From Basidiobolus meristosporus CBS 931.73 (Eukaryota > Basidiobolomycota > Basidiobolomycetes > Basidiobolales > Basidiobolaceae), in contig MCFE01000112.1 in NCBI GenBank assembly GCA_002104905.1, positions 103,008 through 167,007 of the forward strand: a DNA stretch of 64,000 nt, given 5' to 3'. Below the pieces are notes generated by a model. It was not told where the DNA came from. It saw only the letters and a list, made by a program, of their open reading frames with translations, and did no database searches. The translations under genes were made by a program, and so were the position numbers. This document shows positions 1-11,830 of this stretch, one piece after another; position 1 is the first letter of the stretch, and every line of letters begins with the position of its first letter.

Positions 1-690
1 GATCTGTGATCCTATGATTATTACCCCACAATCAAAATCAAATTAGGACTTTTACCAATTATTATCAACCAACCGTGACATAGTTACAGAATGCTCCTGA
101 ATTTTGAGAAGCTCTCATTACTTAATGTTAAAGTTGTATTACTACTACAAAGGTTTAACTACTGAGCTTCTTTACAAGCAAACTAGAGTGCAACTGTTAT
201 CACTACTTCCTGGCAAGTCCCTCATACCAAAATCACATCATAAATTGCAACAGAATTGTGGAAGAGCTATTTCTTCTAGGGCTCTTGGAACCTTTTGAGC
301 TTGTTTGTCATGTGAACATGCCTTACAAACATTTAATCCGAGTGGAATTGCATAATTGAGGGTCCTTAACAAGATGGTCCTTCTACAGCTGATTCATTTT
401 CAATTTCCCAATATGATCCAGTCTCCTGATTCCATTTCACAGCTATTTTCAGCCACTTCAGCAATGTTAATGCACTTAGATACAATACTCTAGCATTGTG
501 GCTGGTAAATATTGTAATCAGTGCTGCCCAAAGCCAATTGTTGTCCAAATTCATGCAATGTTCAGCAGCTGTGCTTGGGCAAAACAAGTTGTATTTAATG
601 AGTAGTTGCTATATATACCAAGAGTAGGTCTTGGCAATTCCAGACACATTGAGTATGTTGGTGAGCTTTGGTATCTTAACCACAGAGGTA
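1..690. other. AT-rich intergenic DNA, no gene recognised
   Basis: Only short reading frames without recognisable motifs occur on either strand. CpG is scarce, as in the other repeat-rich parts of the window. The right edge abuts the foldback element that begins at 694. Confidence 0.5.
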
Positions 691-693
691 TTA

Positions 694-1425
694 GACTTGT
701 TCCGTTGGATAGTGCCACATTGAGCCATGAGTGCCAAATGATGCCATAGCATGCCAGAGAGGCCAAGTGAGCCTAAAATTGGCCACAGAGTGTGAGACAT
801 AGCTCTTCATCTTCATGCAGAGCAGCCCCTGTGTTTCACCCATTGTGCTGGAGAAAATCCATTTTTTGACCTTTTTTTTTGGATCAATGTAGTGCAGGAT
901 GTGTAAGAGCACAGAAGAATTGAAGACATGCACCTGGTACTCAATACCCATGGCACTCTGAATCTAGCTCCTGTAGCTTGTATCATGTCATAAAAATGAA
1001 TGGCACTGTCTTGGTCCACTGGTACTATCTGACACTATAAGTGCTTTACATAGGTCTTACTTTAGGGCTAATATTTAAATATAGTGCCAGATAGTACCAG
1101 TGGACCAAGATAGTGCCATTCATTTTTGTGACATGATACAAGCTACAGGAGCTAAATTCAGAGTGCCATGTGTATTGAGTACCAGATGCATGTCATTGGT
1201 ACTTCTGTCCTCTTACACATCATACACAACACTGATCCAAAAAAAAAGGTCAAAAAATGGATTTTCACCAACACAAAGGGTGAAACACAGGGGCTGCTTG
1301 TCATGAAGATGCAGAGCTATGTTTCATACTCTGGGGCCAAGTTTAGGTCTGCTATGCCTCTCTGGCACGCAATGGCACTATTTGGCACTCATGGCTCAAT
1401 GTGGCACTATCCAACGGAACAAGTC
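694..1425. mobile_element. Foldback/MITE-like element with about 345-bp inverted arms
   Basis: The left arm (694 to about 1038) and right arm (about 1080 to 1425) are long inverted repeats of each other around a spacer of about 40 bp, so the element could fold into a long hairpin. The tips are GACTTGTTCCGTTGGATAG and its complement, flanked by TA on both sides (692-693 and 1426-1427), which suggests TA target duplication. Both arms carry many AGTGCCA/TGGCACT motifs. Reading frames in the two arms are mirror images and are not genes. The tips match the 209-bp MITEs at 22007 and 23341, so this is probably a larger non-autonomous member of the same family. No transposase is encoded. Confidence 0.85.
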
Positions 1426-1430
1426 TATTA

Positions 1431-3400
1431 CCTTTAAAGTTATTTTGTGTCACTAGCAGTAGCTTTCATTGTAAAATTGTCTCTCAGGTAACCTTTCTTG
1501 TGAGGATAGTCTTCAAGTTACTGAACCACTCCTTATAGCATAGGTCTGATGCAAGGCACCATATTCAATTTACATTCTAAGCTACCACTTCTTGCACTCT
1601 CTGGCACTGCAACAAACAGCTGTTTTCTGCATTTACTTTGATTGCCTGATTCTTATTGCCCTCTCTGGCCTAGAATCCTGATTTCTTGCAGTAGTTACAA
1701 TAATTAGTTTTTTTTCTGATTTTGCCTCTTTCCCTTTGTTTCCGTAGGCCCTCTCTGTTGAATAAGCAGCCACCCATGGTTTTCTCTGCCAATTCATTAC
1801 ACCTGGCTTGTTCATGTCATAACCTCCCTAAATCATATTATTGTGTCAAGTTCTGCTTTCAGCCTTTTTACAAAAGTAGGAGAGGTTCAGCCTTATCTGG
1901 TAAGCTTCATAGTATACAGAGTGTTATTTCCTCATAATCAATACCACCATTGATAGTGTAAGGCTCCTCTGCAAGTGACACCTGTTTAGTTGTAAGTTTT
2001 TTCATATTATCATAATGTTCTTTCTCATGTTCAAGCAAAGCTTCCTTGAAACTGACTCTGATCAGAATATCTAATCTGGAGAAACCCTAATTGTTTTTGC
2101 TGAAATAAAAGCATGAACTTGACTAATAGACCTAGCAAAGTATAGGGATGATAGTTGATATTTTGTTTATTCATTAAGTGGCTTGTTGTTAATACCTTTG
2201 AAAGATTGATGTAAGTAAAATACTGAAATTGAAGTGCTTGCTGAAATCAGATTCAATCTGTGATGACTGCAAGGATAAGTCCAGCTTTTGAGAAGAATGC
2301 TAAAATTATCATGAATCTAACACTATAAGAGGATCATAGAATATAAGGCAGTGGCTAAGCTCTTGCTGTAAACTAATTCTGCAGCAGCTCAAAGAGCTGA
2401 AACTTGGCAGAAAGATAGTGGGCTGCCAAATTGTACCAAATAGTCCAACATTTGACCCTTTATGCTGCATATATGTAGGAAAACTGCAGGGCAAACATCC
2501 CTTTCCGCTCATATGTTTCTTGGACACTCTTTGAAGGTAACAGATAGCTGCTCATCCGTAGATACTTGGCCTACTTTCTTTGTGGACTGATTGATATTTG
2601 CCTATTACTTCTTGTACTCCCTAGATTAGAATCCTGTATTCTTGCATTAGTTGCAATAGCAGAGCACTTGTTTGATATGGGTACATGCTGGGAATTGTAT
2701 TGCTTATGGCGGCACCATAACCAGTTATTCAAGCTAACTCAATCAATACATCACTATCCTGCCTGAGCTAATTGGCTAAAAGTATCAGCTAATTGGTTAC
2801 ACAAAGACAACTGTACACTTGTTACAAATCATAGTTGTAAGAGTTGTAGATGAACAGAGAATATGGGTAGTATTCTATCCACTAAGACTTGAGCCAATTT
2901 TATTGAGGTTTCAGCATCTCCTTATGCACTCTTTGCTATATCTGTGGCTTACTAATCATCTATCCTAATATTGACTGTGACTGATGACTCATTGAATTGT
3001 ATCATCAGCATTCAATGGGTTCAAACTTGATATAATTACTTTTAGCTTATTAGGATCTGCTGAATCTGCTGGTAACACGTGATACTGATCTGATAGAAAT
3101 ACTGGTATACTAATAGGCTAACACTAATTACTACATAATTTGACTAATGATGGATTCAGCTTGCTCAAATAAGTTGCAGATCATAACATACTGAAATAGA
3201 ACCAAATTTTATTAGATGATGCTCATATTAGCAGCGGATGCCTTTTACATAATCTGTTAACTACAAGGCTAATATGCAGATTTTGTTGGCAGGAATGAAA
3301 TTGTAGCTATAGGGTCATTAGAAGCAAGCAGTACATATCTGAGGAGATAAGCCAAAGAATGAAAACCTTATGTCTGGAACTCTTGGGCATTGGACTCTGT
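1431..3400. other. AT-rich intergenic DNA, no gene recognised
   Basis: No reading frame with a recognisable domain was found. The DNA is CpG-poor and looks like old, unrecognisable repeat sequence. Confidence 0.4.
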
Positions 3401-3671
3401 ACAAAAGTTTCAAACTTATAATTTTTTCTTTTAATGAAAGGTCTTTAGCTGAGATTTAGCCGGTGAGTTTTGGTATGTGCCTCAAATGCTTTTGACTTGG
3501 GAAACAACAATTGACTTGTCAAGTAGGTCTTGTATAATGACTAATAGGCCGTAACTTCTTTCATGTCATACAGCAACATATTCTAATAGTAGCTATATTG
3601 AAAGTTGACACTTTAAGGAGACTTGCATCTCATGCATTATTTATTTAGCATCCTGCTGGCCTTCATCAAAA
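3401..3671 (-). repeat. Dispersed repeat family 'GGCCAGCA', copy 1
   Basis: Diverged copy of a roughly 250-310 bp dispersed repeat also seen at 26321, 27531, 30252, 39660, 41041 and 41970. One end carries TTGATGAAGGCCAGCA (here in reverse, ending near 3671). The other end carries a CTATGAAAA-like sequence. No coding capacity or terminal inverted repeat is evident. Confidence 0.6.
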
Positions 3672-3781
3672 TATATCATCTCAGCAAAAGTAATACAGGC
3701 TGGGCAAGTAGGATCAGTGTTTTGACTATTAGTCAATAAAAAGCAAGAAATACATTCTTAGGATGGCATAAATTAGTACAT

Positions 3782-4400
3782 ATTATAGACAGCAGCAACC
3801 GCTGGCTATTAGAAAATTTAATCCAAGTATGAGACAGCTATCCTGTATCATCATTATATATATAGGAATGATTACAAGGTGATCACAAAGTAATCAATAT
3901 TTGTATATTGAGGCATGCTTCATTACGCACTGATTGAGCCAACAACTACTTGCTGTTTTCAATATCATATCTGTAGTTGAAACATATATCAGGATACACC
4001 TACAGTCCAGAAGCAGCAGCTTTTGAGTGGGCACTATGTCAGCCATGCAAATGCATAGACATGCTTGCATCTGCACATTTCATAGCAGCAACTGTTGGCT
4101 GTCAGAACATTTCACTGATGTAAGAGATATTTGCATCTTGATTTTAGTTATGAGCAAGAATTGGCAGTTGCTCAATGCTCACACAACAGGCAATATGAAA
4201 TATAGAAATATGCTCTAATATACTTACTCACAGCAGCAAGTATTTGCTGTCACATTATCAGCGTGAGTAATAAAGGTATATGGTAGTTGTGCAAATGATC
4301 TGATTCCAGTAGCTGCTATGATATTGCAATGTCACTGATACATTGAAGTGCACCTACTTGTATTCATAGTTCACAGCAGTTACTGTTGGCTGTCAGAATC
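3782..4400. repeat. Highly diverged tandem array, period about 146 bp
   Basis: A CAGCAGCAA...TTGCTGT or TTGGCTGTCAG motif recurs near 3788, 3938 (inverted form), 4083, 4229 and 4374, so at 145-150 bp spacing. The sequence between motifs is poorly conserved, so this may be an ancient satellite or chance. Confidence 0.3.
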
Positions 4401-4539
4401 AATTAAAAATACTGATCAGCAATAAGGGCTACAGCTACTACTCTAATACTGTCATTCATGAAGAAGAATTCTGGAGTAGTACAGATGGACAAGTAAGGTT
4501 AAGTAGTCTATTTGACCACAGTTTCCCTTGCCATTAAAG

Positions 4540-4907
4540 TGTTATGATCTGCCGCTTGAATGTTTAAGTTAGATCAGTTTTTAGCCAAATCAGTTAGTAT
4601 ATGTTTAGGTTATCAGTACATCAGTATTATCTATGAAATCAGTAGCATTAGTCAGCAAATGAATCAGCAGATCCTTATCAGACAGAAATAGATATATTAA
4701 GTAGGATCTTATTGGGTGATGATGATGCAATCAAATGAGTCATCAGCCACAACCTACATTAGGAAATACAATTAGTCAGCAATTGATCTGGCAAAATGTA
4801 TATAAGGAGCTGCTGGAACCTCAATAAAAATCAGTTCAAGTTTTAGTGAATACAATACTAGCTAAACTCCCTATTCCTCTACAACTCTTATACCAAGACT
4901 TGTAACA
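4540..4907 (+). repeat. 5' LTR of the intact Gypsy element
   Basis: The LTR is 368 bp with TG...CA ends. It contains a TATA-like TGTATATAAGG at 4798-4808 and a polyadenylation-type AATAAA at 4823-4828, so promoter and 3'-end signals lie within about 30 bp of each other. Confidence 0.95.
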
Positions 4908-4908
4908 T

Positions 4909-4918
4909 TGGTAGCAGC
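4909..4918 (+). promoter_or_regulatory. Primer-binding site, tRNA-iMet 3'-end type
   Basis: TGGTAGCAGC lies one base after the 5' LTR. It begins with the complement of a tRNA 3' CCA and matches the acceptor end of many eukaryotic initiator Met tRNAs for about 7-9 bases. The host tRNA is not in the window, so the exact tRNA is inferred. Confidence 0.65.
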
Positions 4919-4965
4919 AATAACCAGAAACCTCCCTCCTGAAGAAAGAAGAAACCACCCTCAAG

Positions 4966-7900
4966 ATGTCGGACAATCAAGAATGGAAGAATGCCATGCA
5001 GCAAATCCTGACCCAACAGCAACAGCTACTCCAGATCCTCAGCCAACAGCAACAAGGAATGACTACCATGGCTCAGAGCCAGCAAAGCCCTGTCAAGAGC
5101 AACTTTAGTGTGAAGGTCAACCGGTACCATGGCAGAGTCAATGAAAACCTGGGAACTTGGCTCTTTCAGATTGAAGAAGCTTTTAAAGCTAAAGGAATTG
5201 CTCCAGAGAGCAAGTTGCATTATGCAGCTTCTTACCTGGCAGATGCAGCTTTACAGTGGTACCACAACAAGATCAGGTCAGCTACTATGATGGGATGCTC
5301 TACAATCTCTACCTGGGATGAGTTTGTGTCGGAAATTCAGGATGCTTTTGAGCCTCCACACCAGCAGACACTACTAAGAAGGAAGTTAAAGACACTCAGA
5401 CAGAAAGGAATGGTGCAAGAATACATCTATGAGTACAGATGTCTACTTGGACAAATTGAAAGAATGGACCCCTTGGATCAAGTTGAATACTTTATTGATG
5501 GGTTGAAAGAAAGAACTCGCAAGGAAGTCAATTACCGAAGACCTCAGACTATTGAAGAAGCCATCAAGATTGCCATTGACTATGACTCAGCTATGTTTGG
5601 AGTTGGGAAGCCTACAGTGACTAGTCAGAAAGGCTATAATCATTATGAAAGAAGACAATCAGAAGCAGTACCAATGGAAATAGACGCTATGCAGAAGAAT
5701 CCCTCCTCAGAAGAATGCAAGAAGAGAGGACTTTGCTTCAATTGCCACCAGCAGGGACATATTGCAAAGTACTGCCCTCAGAGAAGAAATGGACACCAGC
5801 CAACAAGAACCTTCAACCATATTGAGTCCCATGAACACAGTAATGTGGAAGATGAGCTTGAAGAAGACTCGGAACTCACCTTCCATATGACAGAAGAGTA
5901 CTTGTCCCAAATGACTTCAAACTCAGGGAAGTTATTGTACCTGAATGGAGCAATCAATGGAGTACCTGCCAAGATCATGATTGACTCAGGAGCATCGCAT
6001 GAGTACATGTCAGAGCAATTTGCTTTGAAAGCTGGAATCAACTCGGAACCTACCAAATCAACTTCAGTCTCCACAGCTGATGGGAACTCCCACATAATCA
6101 ACCGTATTACCCAGCCAGTAAGAATGAAGATCAATGACTATGAAGAAGACCTACAGGCTTATATATTTGGGAACTGCAAGTTTGACCTTGTACTTGGGAA
6201 AACCTGGCTATTTTGTCGTAATCCATCAATCAACTGGAGAACCCATGCTACTCAGATCCAAAAAGACAACAAGACCTATGAGCTATTACCTGCCAGGCTG
6301 GATTTCAACTTGGTCAATTCCAGTGTGTGTGAGACAAGTGAACTTAGCAAGACCCAGTTCTGTAGAGCACTTAGAAAAGGTACCCAGATGTTCCTCATGG
6401 CGGTATTACAGGAGGATTCCTCTATCCCAGCACCCCAGCAGGTCCAGACTCTCTTGAAGAAATATTCAGACGTGTTTCCAGATGAGCTTGTAAGCCTACC
6501 ACCAGTCAGAGACGTGGATCATGCCATTGACACAGGAGATAGCCCTCCAGTGAGCAAGACACCTTACAGAATGAGTCCATTGGAATTGGAGGAAATGAAG
6601 AAACAAATTGATCAGCTATTGGAGCAAGGATACATCAGGCCCAGCAAGTCACCTTGGGGAGCACCAGTGCTTTTTGTGAAAAAGAAGGATGGAACACTTA
6701 GGATGTGCATTGACTACAGAGCCCTGAACTCAGTTACCGTCAAGAATAAGTACCCCATACCTCGGATTGATGAGCTTTTGGACCAACTTAATGGAGCCAC
6801 TATTTTCAGCAAGATCGACCTCATGTCAGGATACAACCAGATTAGGGTGAAACCAGAAGATATCCCTAAGACAGCATTCAGGACCAGATATGGACATTAC
6901 GAGTACTTAGTCATGAGTTTTGGCCTCACTAATGCCCCTGCAACATTCATGACGCTGATGCAGACTGTCTTTCAGGAGTACTTAGACAAGTTTGTGATAA
7001 TCTACCTGGATGACATATTGATATACAGCAAGACAGAAAAGGATCACATGGTGCACATTGAAAAGGTCTTGAAGAAACTAAGAGAGAACAAGCTATACGG
7101 CAAGCTAGCCAAGTGTGAATTCTTCAAGGAACACGTAGAATATCTGGGACACATAGTGACTAGCACAGGAGTAACCTTAGACCCCAAGAAGGTGGAAGTA
7201 ATCAAGAATTTGAAGCAGCCCCATAGCATATCAGAACTCAGATCCTTCCTTGGAATGGTTTCCTATTATCGGAGATTTGTCAAGTCATTTGCAAGTATTG
7301 CAGCCCCTTTAACTGATATCCTCAAGAAAGACAATACCTACAAGTGGGACATAGCTTGTGAGACTGCCTTCCAGACACTAAAGAATGAACTTGCTAAGCT
7401 GCCAAGCTTAAGAATACCAGACTTCAGAAAAGAGTTCACTCTGTGCACAGATGCTTCAGATTATGCAATTGGTGGAGTGCTGAGCCAAGAACACGAGGGA
7501 AAGGACTACCCTGTTGCCTTTGAATCCAAGAAACTGAACTCAGCAGAACAAAACTATCCAGTTCATGAGAAGGAGATGCTTGCTATAATACACTGTTTGA
7601 AGACATGGAGATGCTATATTGAAGGAGTCAAATGCACTGTGAAGACTGATCATGCCTCCCTCAAGTATATATTTACTCAGAAGGTACTCTCTAGAAGAAT
7701 GACAAGATGGAGTGAATACATTCAGCAATTTGACCTGGAGATTGTCTACTGCCCTGGAAAAAACAACACGGTTGCTGATGCCTTATCAAGATTAGATCAA
7801 GTTGCACAACTCAACTTGGTGCATGAATCAGATTGGCCTAGCCTATTACCAAAGTACTTGGAGGACCAAGCCATTCCTAATGAGGTGGATGAAGATATCA

Positions 7901-9099
7901 AGAAGATAATCCGTGATGAGGCCAGCAAATTTGTTGTACAGAATGAAACACTCTACCGAATTGTTGATGGAAGCCCTATTGCCTATTGTCCTTATGTTGC
8001 TCGCCTGGATTTAATACATAAGCTACACAATGGATATGGACATCTTGGGATTGAAGGAACCTATAGCCTTGTAAAAGCCAGAGCATGGTGGCCCAGAATG
8101 AAACAAGACATTGAGAAGCTAGTAAAAACATGCCCAAACTGCCAAATCAATCAAGGCCAGCCACAAAGAATTGCCAAACTCTTCCCTTTGGAGCCTGTAA
8201 GACCATTTGAGAGATGGGGAATTGACTTTATTGGAAGACTGCCAACTACCAGGAAATGCAACCGTTGGATCCTAGTAGCAATTGACCATGCCACTAAATG
8301 GCCAGTTGCTAAAGCTGTACCAATAGCCAGTGAACAAGAAGTTGCAAGTTTCATTTACCATGAGATCCTGATGAAGTTTGGATGCCCTGTGGAGATCTTA
8401 TCCGATAGAGGTGCAAACTTTATGGCAAAGACATTAGAGGCTTACCTGGAAATGCAGCAGATCAGACACTTGAAAACCTCGGCATATCACCCCAGAACTA
8501 ATGGAGTCACTGAGCGGTTTAATGGATTATTTGGAAAAATGCTGACCAAGTATGCAAATGGAGTTGTCAGTAGATGGGATGAGTATATAGACCAAGCACT
8601 CTTTGCATGCAGAGTCAGAGTACACAACACCACCCAGCAATCACCATTTTACTTAGTTTATGGATGTGAACCAAGGATTCCAGGAGATCTCACACAACCA
8701 AAGCTTACAGACACCTTAGAAGATGAACTCAGTCAGCCAAGTAGACACCAGCAACTGGAACAAAGACGTCAAGAGGCACAGACCAAAGTATCTCAAAGTG
8801 CAGAAAAGATGAAGCAGAGATTTGATAAGACTATAGCACCAGAAGCATTGACAGTTGGGAACTTTGTATTGCTAAGAAACAACACTCGGAAGAAGTTTGA
8901 GCCACAATGGACAGGACCATTCAAGATCATCAGAGAATGTCCATTTGCAACTTACCAACTGGTGGACAAACAAGGCAATATCCGGGAAGACTTAGTGCAT
9001 AGGGACAGACTCAAGCTTGCAAGACTTGCTGATAATACTGAACCATCAAGATATTGGTATCACAAGAAAAGAGATTCAGGAGAACCCTCTCAACTTTAG
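4966..9099 (+). CDS. Gag-Pol polyprotein of Ty3/Gypsy retrotransposon
   Basis: This 1377-residue single-frame polyprotein encodes everything needed for reverse transcription and integration. The order is: Gln-rich N terminus; retrotransposon Gag domain (about 45-215); CCHC zinc knuckle (about 255-270, [14 protein letters not shown]); aspartic protease with DSGA (about 340); reverse transcriptase with YLDD (about 680); RNase H with TDAS (about 825); integrase HHCC zinc finger (about 1015-1060); and an integrase core with D, D-35-E (the last pair in LSDRG and TERFN). It ends in a GPF-type C-terminal module with no recognisable chromodomain. The ATG at 4966 lies 58 bases after the 5' LTR and is the first one leading into Gag. 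The Gag-Pol fusion needs no frameshift. The stop is two bases before the polypurine tract. Confidence 0.96.
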   Translation: MSDNQEWKNAMQQILTQQQQLLQILSQQQQGMTTMAQSQQSPVKSNFSVKVNRYHGRVNENLGTWLFQIEEAFKAKGIAPESKLHYAASYLADAALQWYHNKIRSATMMGCSTISTWDEFVSEIQDAFEPPHQQTLLRRKLKTLRQKGMVQEYIYEYRCLLGQIERMDPLDQVEYFIDGLKERTRKEVNYRRPQTIEEAIKIAIDYDSAMFGVGKPTVTSQKGYNHYERRQSEAVPMEIDAMQKNPSSEECKKRGLCFNCHQQGHIAKYCPQRRNGHQPTRTFNHIESHEHSNVEDELEEDSELTFHMTEEYLSQMTSNSGKLLYLNGAINGVPAKIMIDSGASHEYMSEQFALKAGINSEPTKSTSVSTADGNSHIINRITQPVRMKINDYEEDLQAYIFGNCKFDLVLGKTWLFCRNPSINWRTHATQIQKDNKTYELLPARLDFNLVNSSVCETSELSKTQFCRALRKGTQMFLMAVLQEDSSIPAPQQVQTLLKKYSDVFPDELVSLPPVRDVDHAIDTGDSPPVSKTPYRMSPLELEEMKKQIDQLLEQGYIRPSKSPWGAPVLFVKKKDGTLRMCIDYRALNSVTVKNKYPIPRIDELLDQLNGATIFSKIDLMSGYNQIRVKPEDIPKTAFRTRYGHYEYLVMSFGLTNAPATFMTLMQTVFQEYLDKFVIIYLDDILIYSKTEKDHMVHIEKVLKKLRENKLYGKLAKCEFFKEHVEYLGHIVTSTGVTLDPKKVEVIKNLKQPHSISELRSFLGMVSYYRRFVKSFASIAAPLTDILKKDNTYKWDIACETAFQTLKNELAKLPSLRIPDFRKEFTLCTDASDYAIGGVLSQEHEGKDYPVAFESKKLNSAEQNYPVHEKEMLAIIHCLKTWRCYIEGVKCTVKTDHASLKYIFTQKVLSRRMTRWSEYIQQFDLEIVYCPGKNNTVADALSRLDQVAQLNLVHESDWPSLLPKYLEDQAIPNEVDEDIKKIIRDEASKFVVQNETLYRIVDGSPIAYCPYVARLDLIHKLHNGYGHLGIEGTYSLVKARAWWPRMKQDIEKLVKTCPNCQINQGQPQRIAKLFPLEPVRPFERWGIDFIGRLPTTRKCNRWILVAIDHATKWPVAKAVPIASEQEVASFIYHEILMKFGCPVEILSDRGANFMAKTLEAYLEMQQIRHLKTSAYHPRTNGVTERFNGLFGKMLTKYANGVVSRWDEYIDQALFACRVRVHNTTQQSPFYLVYGCEPRIPGDLTQPKLTDTLEDELSQPSRHQQLEQRRQEAQTKVSQSAEKMKQRFDKTIAPEALTVGNFVLLRNNTRKKFEPQWTGPFKIIRECPFATYQLVDKQGNIREDLVHRDRLKLARLADNTEPSRYWYHKKRDSGEPSQL

Positions 9100-9100
9100 T

Positions 9101-9109
9101 AGGGGAGAA
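9101..9109 (+). promoter_or_regulatory. Polypurine tract
   Basis: AGGGGAGAA directly precedes the 3' LTR and is the expected plus-strand primer site for reverse transcription. Confidence 0.85.
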
Positions 9110-9477
9110 TGTTATGATCTGCCGCTTGAATGTTTAAGTTAGATCAGTTTTTAGCCAAATCAGTTAGTATATGTTTAGGTTATCAGTACATCAGTATTAT
9201 CTATGAAATCAGTAGCATTAGTCAGCAAATGAATCAGCAGATCCTTATCAGACAGAAATAGATATATTAAGTAGGATCTTATTGGGTGATGATGATGCAA
9301 TCAAATGAGTCATCAGCCACAACCTACATTAGGAAATACAATTAGTCAGCAATTGATCTGGCAAAATGTATATAAGGAGCTGCTGGAACCTCAATAAAAA
9401 TCAGTTCAAGTTTTAGTGAATACAATACTAGCTAAACTCCCTATTCCTCTACAACTCTTATACCAAGACTTGTAACA
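9110..9477 (+). repeat. 3' LTR of the intact Gypsy element
   Basis: The 368-bp LTR appears identical to the copy at 4540-4907. The stretch after it begins AAAGT, repeating the bases before the 5' LTR. Confidence 0.95.
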
Positions 9478-10225
9478 AAAGTAGATGTTTGAGTGAGAAA
9501 TAGATATTGAAACTGTAATAGTATTTTGTAAGTAACTGCATGTAGATATGTGGTAATGGAAAGTATTCCATTACAACAATATCTCTAAACCAATATTGCA
9601 CTCATTTCTTTATTTTGCTTTTTGCTATCGTAACACACAAGAGAAAGATCAAGAATTTCCAACTTTGAAGAGCAAATGCTCCAGACCCTGACAAGCAATC
9701 CACCCAAGAATATTATGTCATACAGAACACGTAGTAGCCAACACATGTTTCAAATTACAGCTCATTTGAAGCAGTACTTAAGGAGTTATGACCAAAAGAG
9801 TCCAACTATTATATATACTATGCCTTATTGCTAGGATTACTATGGTGACTTTGATCGCGTGTAACTTTTGAACCAGCCAATCAAATCACGTGAAATTTTC
9901 ACAGGTGCTGCGCCTATGTCCGATCTGCGCCACTGCAAAGTTTTAGCTTTGTATCACGTGTATTGCTTGCGCAATTGCCCAAAAACTTTGATCCTTCAAA
10001 ATTTTCATATATATGACTTCCCCAGCTGAAAAATAAAGGAGAGCCTCTCTTTCCAGAATCTCCACACTACGATTACAAGTTTAAAGATTATAAGACTTCC
10101 CCTGCATCACTTGCACTGTTGAGTATTCTGACTTTGATCAGTACTACATCAGTAAAGAGACTGCAAAGCTCACAAGAATCCAATCTAAGTTCTACAAGAA
10201 ACTACCACTTTTCTGTCGGAAAAGT
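9478..10225. other. Non-coding DNA, possible remnant of an unknown LTR
   Basis: No gene is visible. A TATA-like stretch (CATATATATGACTTCCCC, about 10006-10023) and AATAAA (10031-10036) lie close together, as in the LTRs here, but no partner repeat or primer-binding site was found. Confidence 0.3.
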
Positions 10226-10227
10226 CC

Positions 10228-10445
10228 CCTCTAAGAAACCCCTTTACTCTAAAGACACCCCTTTAGACACCCCTTTAGTCTAAAGACCCCTTTAGAGACC
10301 CCTTTAAGAAACCCCTTTACTCTAAAGAAGCCCCTTTAGGCACCCCTTTAGTGTAAAGTCCACTTTAGAGACCACTACAAGAAGCCCCTTTACTCTAAAG
10401 ACACCCCTTTAGACACCCCTTTAGGTCTAAAGACCCCTTTAGATA
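10228..10445. repeat. CCCCTTTA/CTAAAG motif array with about 73-bp higher-order repeats
   Basis: CCCCTTTA occurs about twelve times on the + strand, often paired with CTAAAG so that short imperfect palindromes form. A longer unit beginning AAGAA[AG]CCCCTTTACTC restarts near 10233, 10306 and 10379, giving a 73-bp higher-order period. No reading frame crosses it. Confidence 0.8.
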
Positions 10446-10869
10446 CTTCTACAACACACCACTTTAGGTTAAAGGGGAGTTCAGAATTTCCATATTAGGA
10501 AATATTTTCTCAGAAAGGAAAGTGACTTCCAAATAAGGAAAAGTTACTATAAAAGTAAATAAGCCCATTAGTCAACAGAAGGTCAGAACACTGCTGTAGA
10601 AGTGATAAACACTGCCTACAGTATATTTTGAGCCCAAGATTGAGGAAATTAGTGAAAGTTATATCTTCTATCGGTATATCAAACTCCCAATAAACTATTT
10701 CAGTATTAACATACTGGAAGTTGTTGTATATTGTTGATTAGCCTCTACATTGTAGAACAAGCCCCAAACTAATCATAATACAACACAACAGATACCCAAG
10801 TGTAAATACTAATATGACCAATACCAAGGAGCACAATGCAAAACAGTTGAAAATGTGAAAATCACATGG

Positions 10870-11403
10870 CAATTGGGCAGGTGGTGGAGCTATAAATAGA
10901 TCATGATATGGGATAAAAACAAGTCAAATATGAGATTAGTTATTCTTGGGTTAAGGAATATGAGTTGGGGCACTCTATTTTCTGACTTGGTGAACTTGAC
11001 TAAAATCATCAGAAAATGCCCTTACAAGACTTGCAATTTGGTGGATAAGCAAATAAATGTTCATCATGACTTATTTCATAGGCATAGACTTAAGCTAACA
11101 AGACTTCCAGAGAATGTGTAACAATCAATATATTGTAACCACAAAACAAAGAATCCAGGAGAACCATCTCAATCTTAGTTGGAGAGAAAGCTTTCATCTA
11201 CCACTTATTTGACTAAGTTAGGTCCATAATTAGTCAAGATATTTAGGAACTAGTAGTAACCTAGCCATATTATTACCTATGAGGTCAGTATCATGTGCTA
11301 CCAGAAGAGTAAGCAGATCCTTATCAGCCAAAAACAGTGATATTCAGTTTGATCCTGTAAGAAGTTGACGCAACCTCAATAAAAATCAGTTCAAGTTTCA
11401 GAG
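10870..11403 (+). pseudogene. Remnant of an older Gypsy element (Pol C terminus and partial 3' LTR)
   Basis: A short frame at 10903-11121 contains IIRKCPYKTCNLVDKQ and RHRLKLTRLP, which match the GPF-type C-terminal module of the intact Gypsy polyprotein ([16 protein letters not shown]...RDRLKLARL). It is followed by a degraded polypurine tract and a diverged LTR-like stretch ending CAATAAAAATCAGTTCAAG at about 11395. Gypsy copy 2 then begins abruptly at 11404, so copy 2 appears to be nested in this older LTR. Confidence 0.75.
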
Positions 11404-11772
11404 TGTTATGATATACTGCTTGAATGTTAAGTTAGATCAGTTTTTAGTTAAATCAATTGGTTTTATGTTTAGCCTATTAGTATATCAGTGTTATCTATCA
11501 AATTAGTAGTATTAGTCAGCAGATGAATCAGCAGATTCTTATTGGACAGAAATAGTTATATTAAGTAGGATCTAATAGGGTGATGATGATGCAATCAAAT
11601 GAGTCATCAGCCACAGCCTACATTAGGAGATACAATTGGTCAGCAACTGATCTGACAAAATGTATGTAAGGAACTGCTGGAACCTCAATAAAAATCAGTT
11701 CAAGTTCTAGTAAATACAATACCAGCTAAACTCCCTATTCCTCTACAAACTCTTATATCAAGAATTGTAACA
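11404..11772 (+). repeat. 5' LTR of Gypsy copy 2
   Basis: The roughly 369-bp LTR is alignable along its whole length with the LTR at 4540-4907 (TGTTATGAT...TTGTAACA). It differs by scattered substitutions and small indels. Confidence 0.9.
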
Positions 11773-11830
11773 TTGGTAGCAGCAATGACCAGAAACCTCC
11801 CTCCTGAAGAAGGAAGAAACCACCCTCAAG

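Larger units (their letters stand above)
4540..9477 (+). mobile_element. Complete Ty3/Gypsy LTR retrotransposon
   Basis: The element is 4938 bp with two 368-bp LTRs (4540-4907 and 9110-9477) that look identical base for base, starting TGTTATGATC and ending TGTAACA. AAAG occurs on both sides (4536-4539 and 9478-9481) as a likely target duplication. A primer-binding site follows the left LTR, a polypurine tract precedes the right LTR, and a single uninterrupted Gag-Pol frame fills the interior. Identical LTRs and an open frame indicate a recent, possibly still active insertion. Unlike the decayed sister copy at 11404, it keeps many CpG dinucleotides. Confidence 0.97.

Noticed and set aside
691-1437. 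Mirror-image reading frames of 60-90 codons on both strands
   Set aside because: They are the two arms of one inverted repeat, read in opposite directions, and show no protein motif.
5026-8354. Minus-strand frames inside the intact Gypsy element
   Set aside because: They are shadows of the Gag-Pol frame, repeated at equivalent places in Gypsy copy 2.
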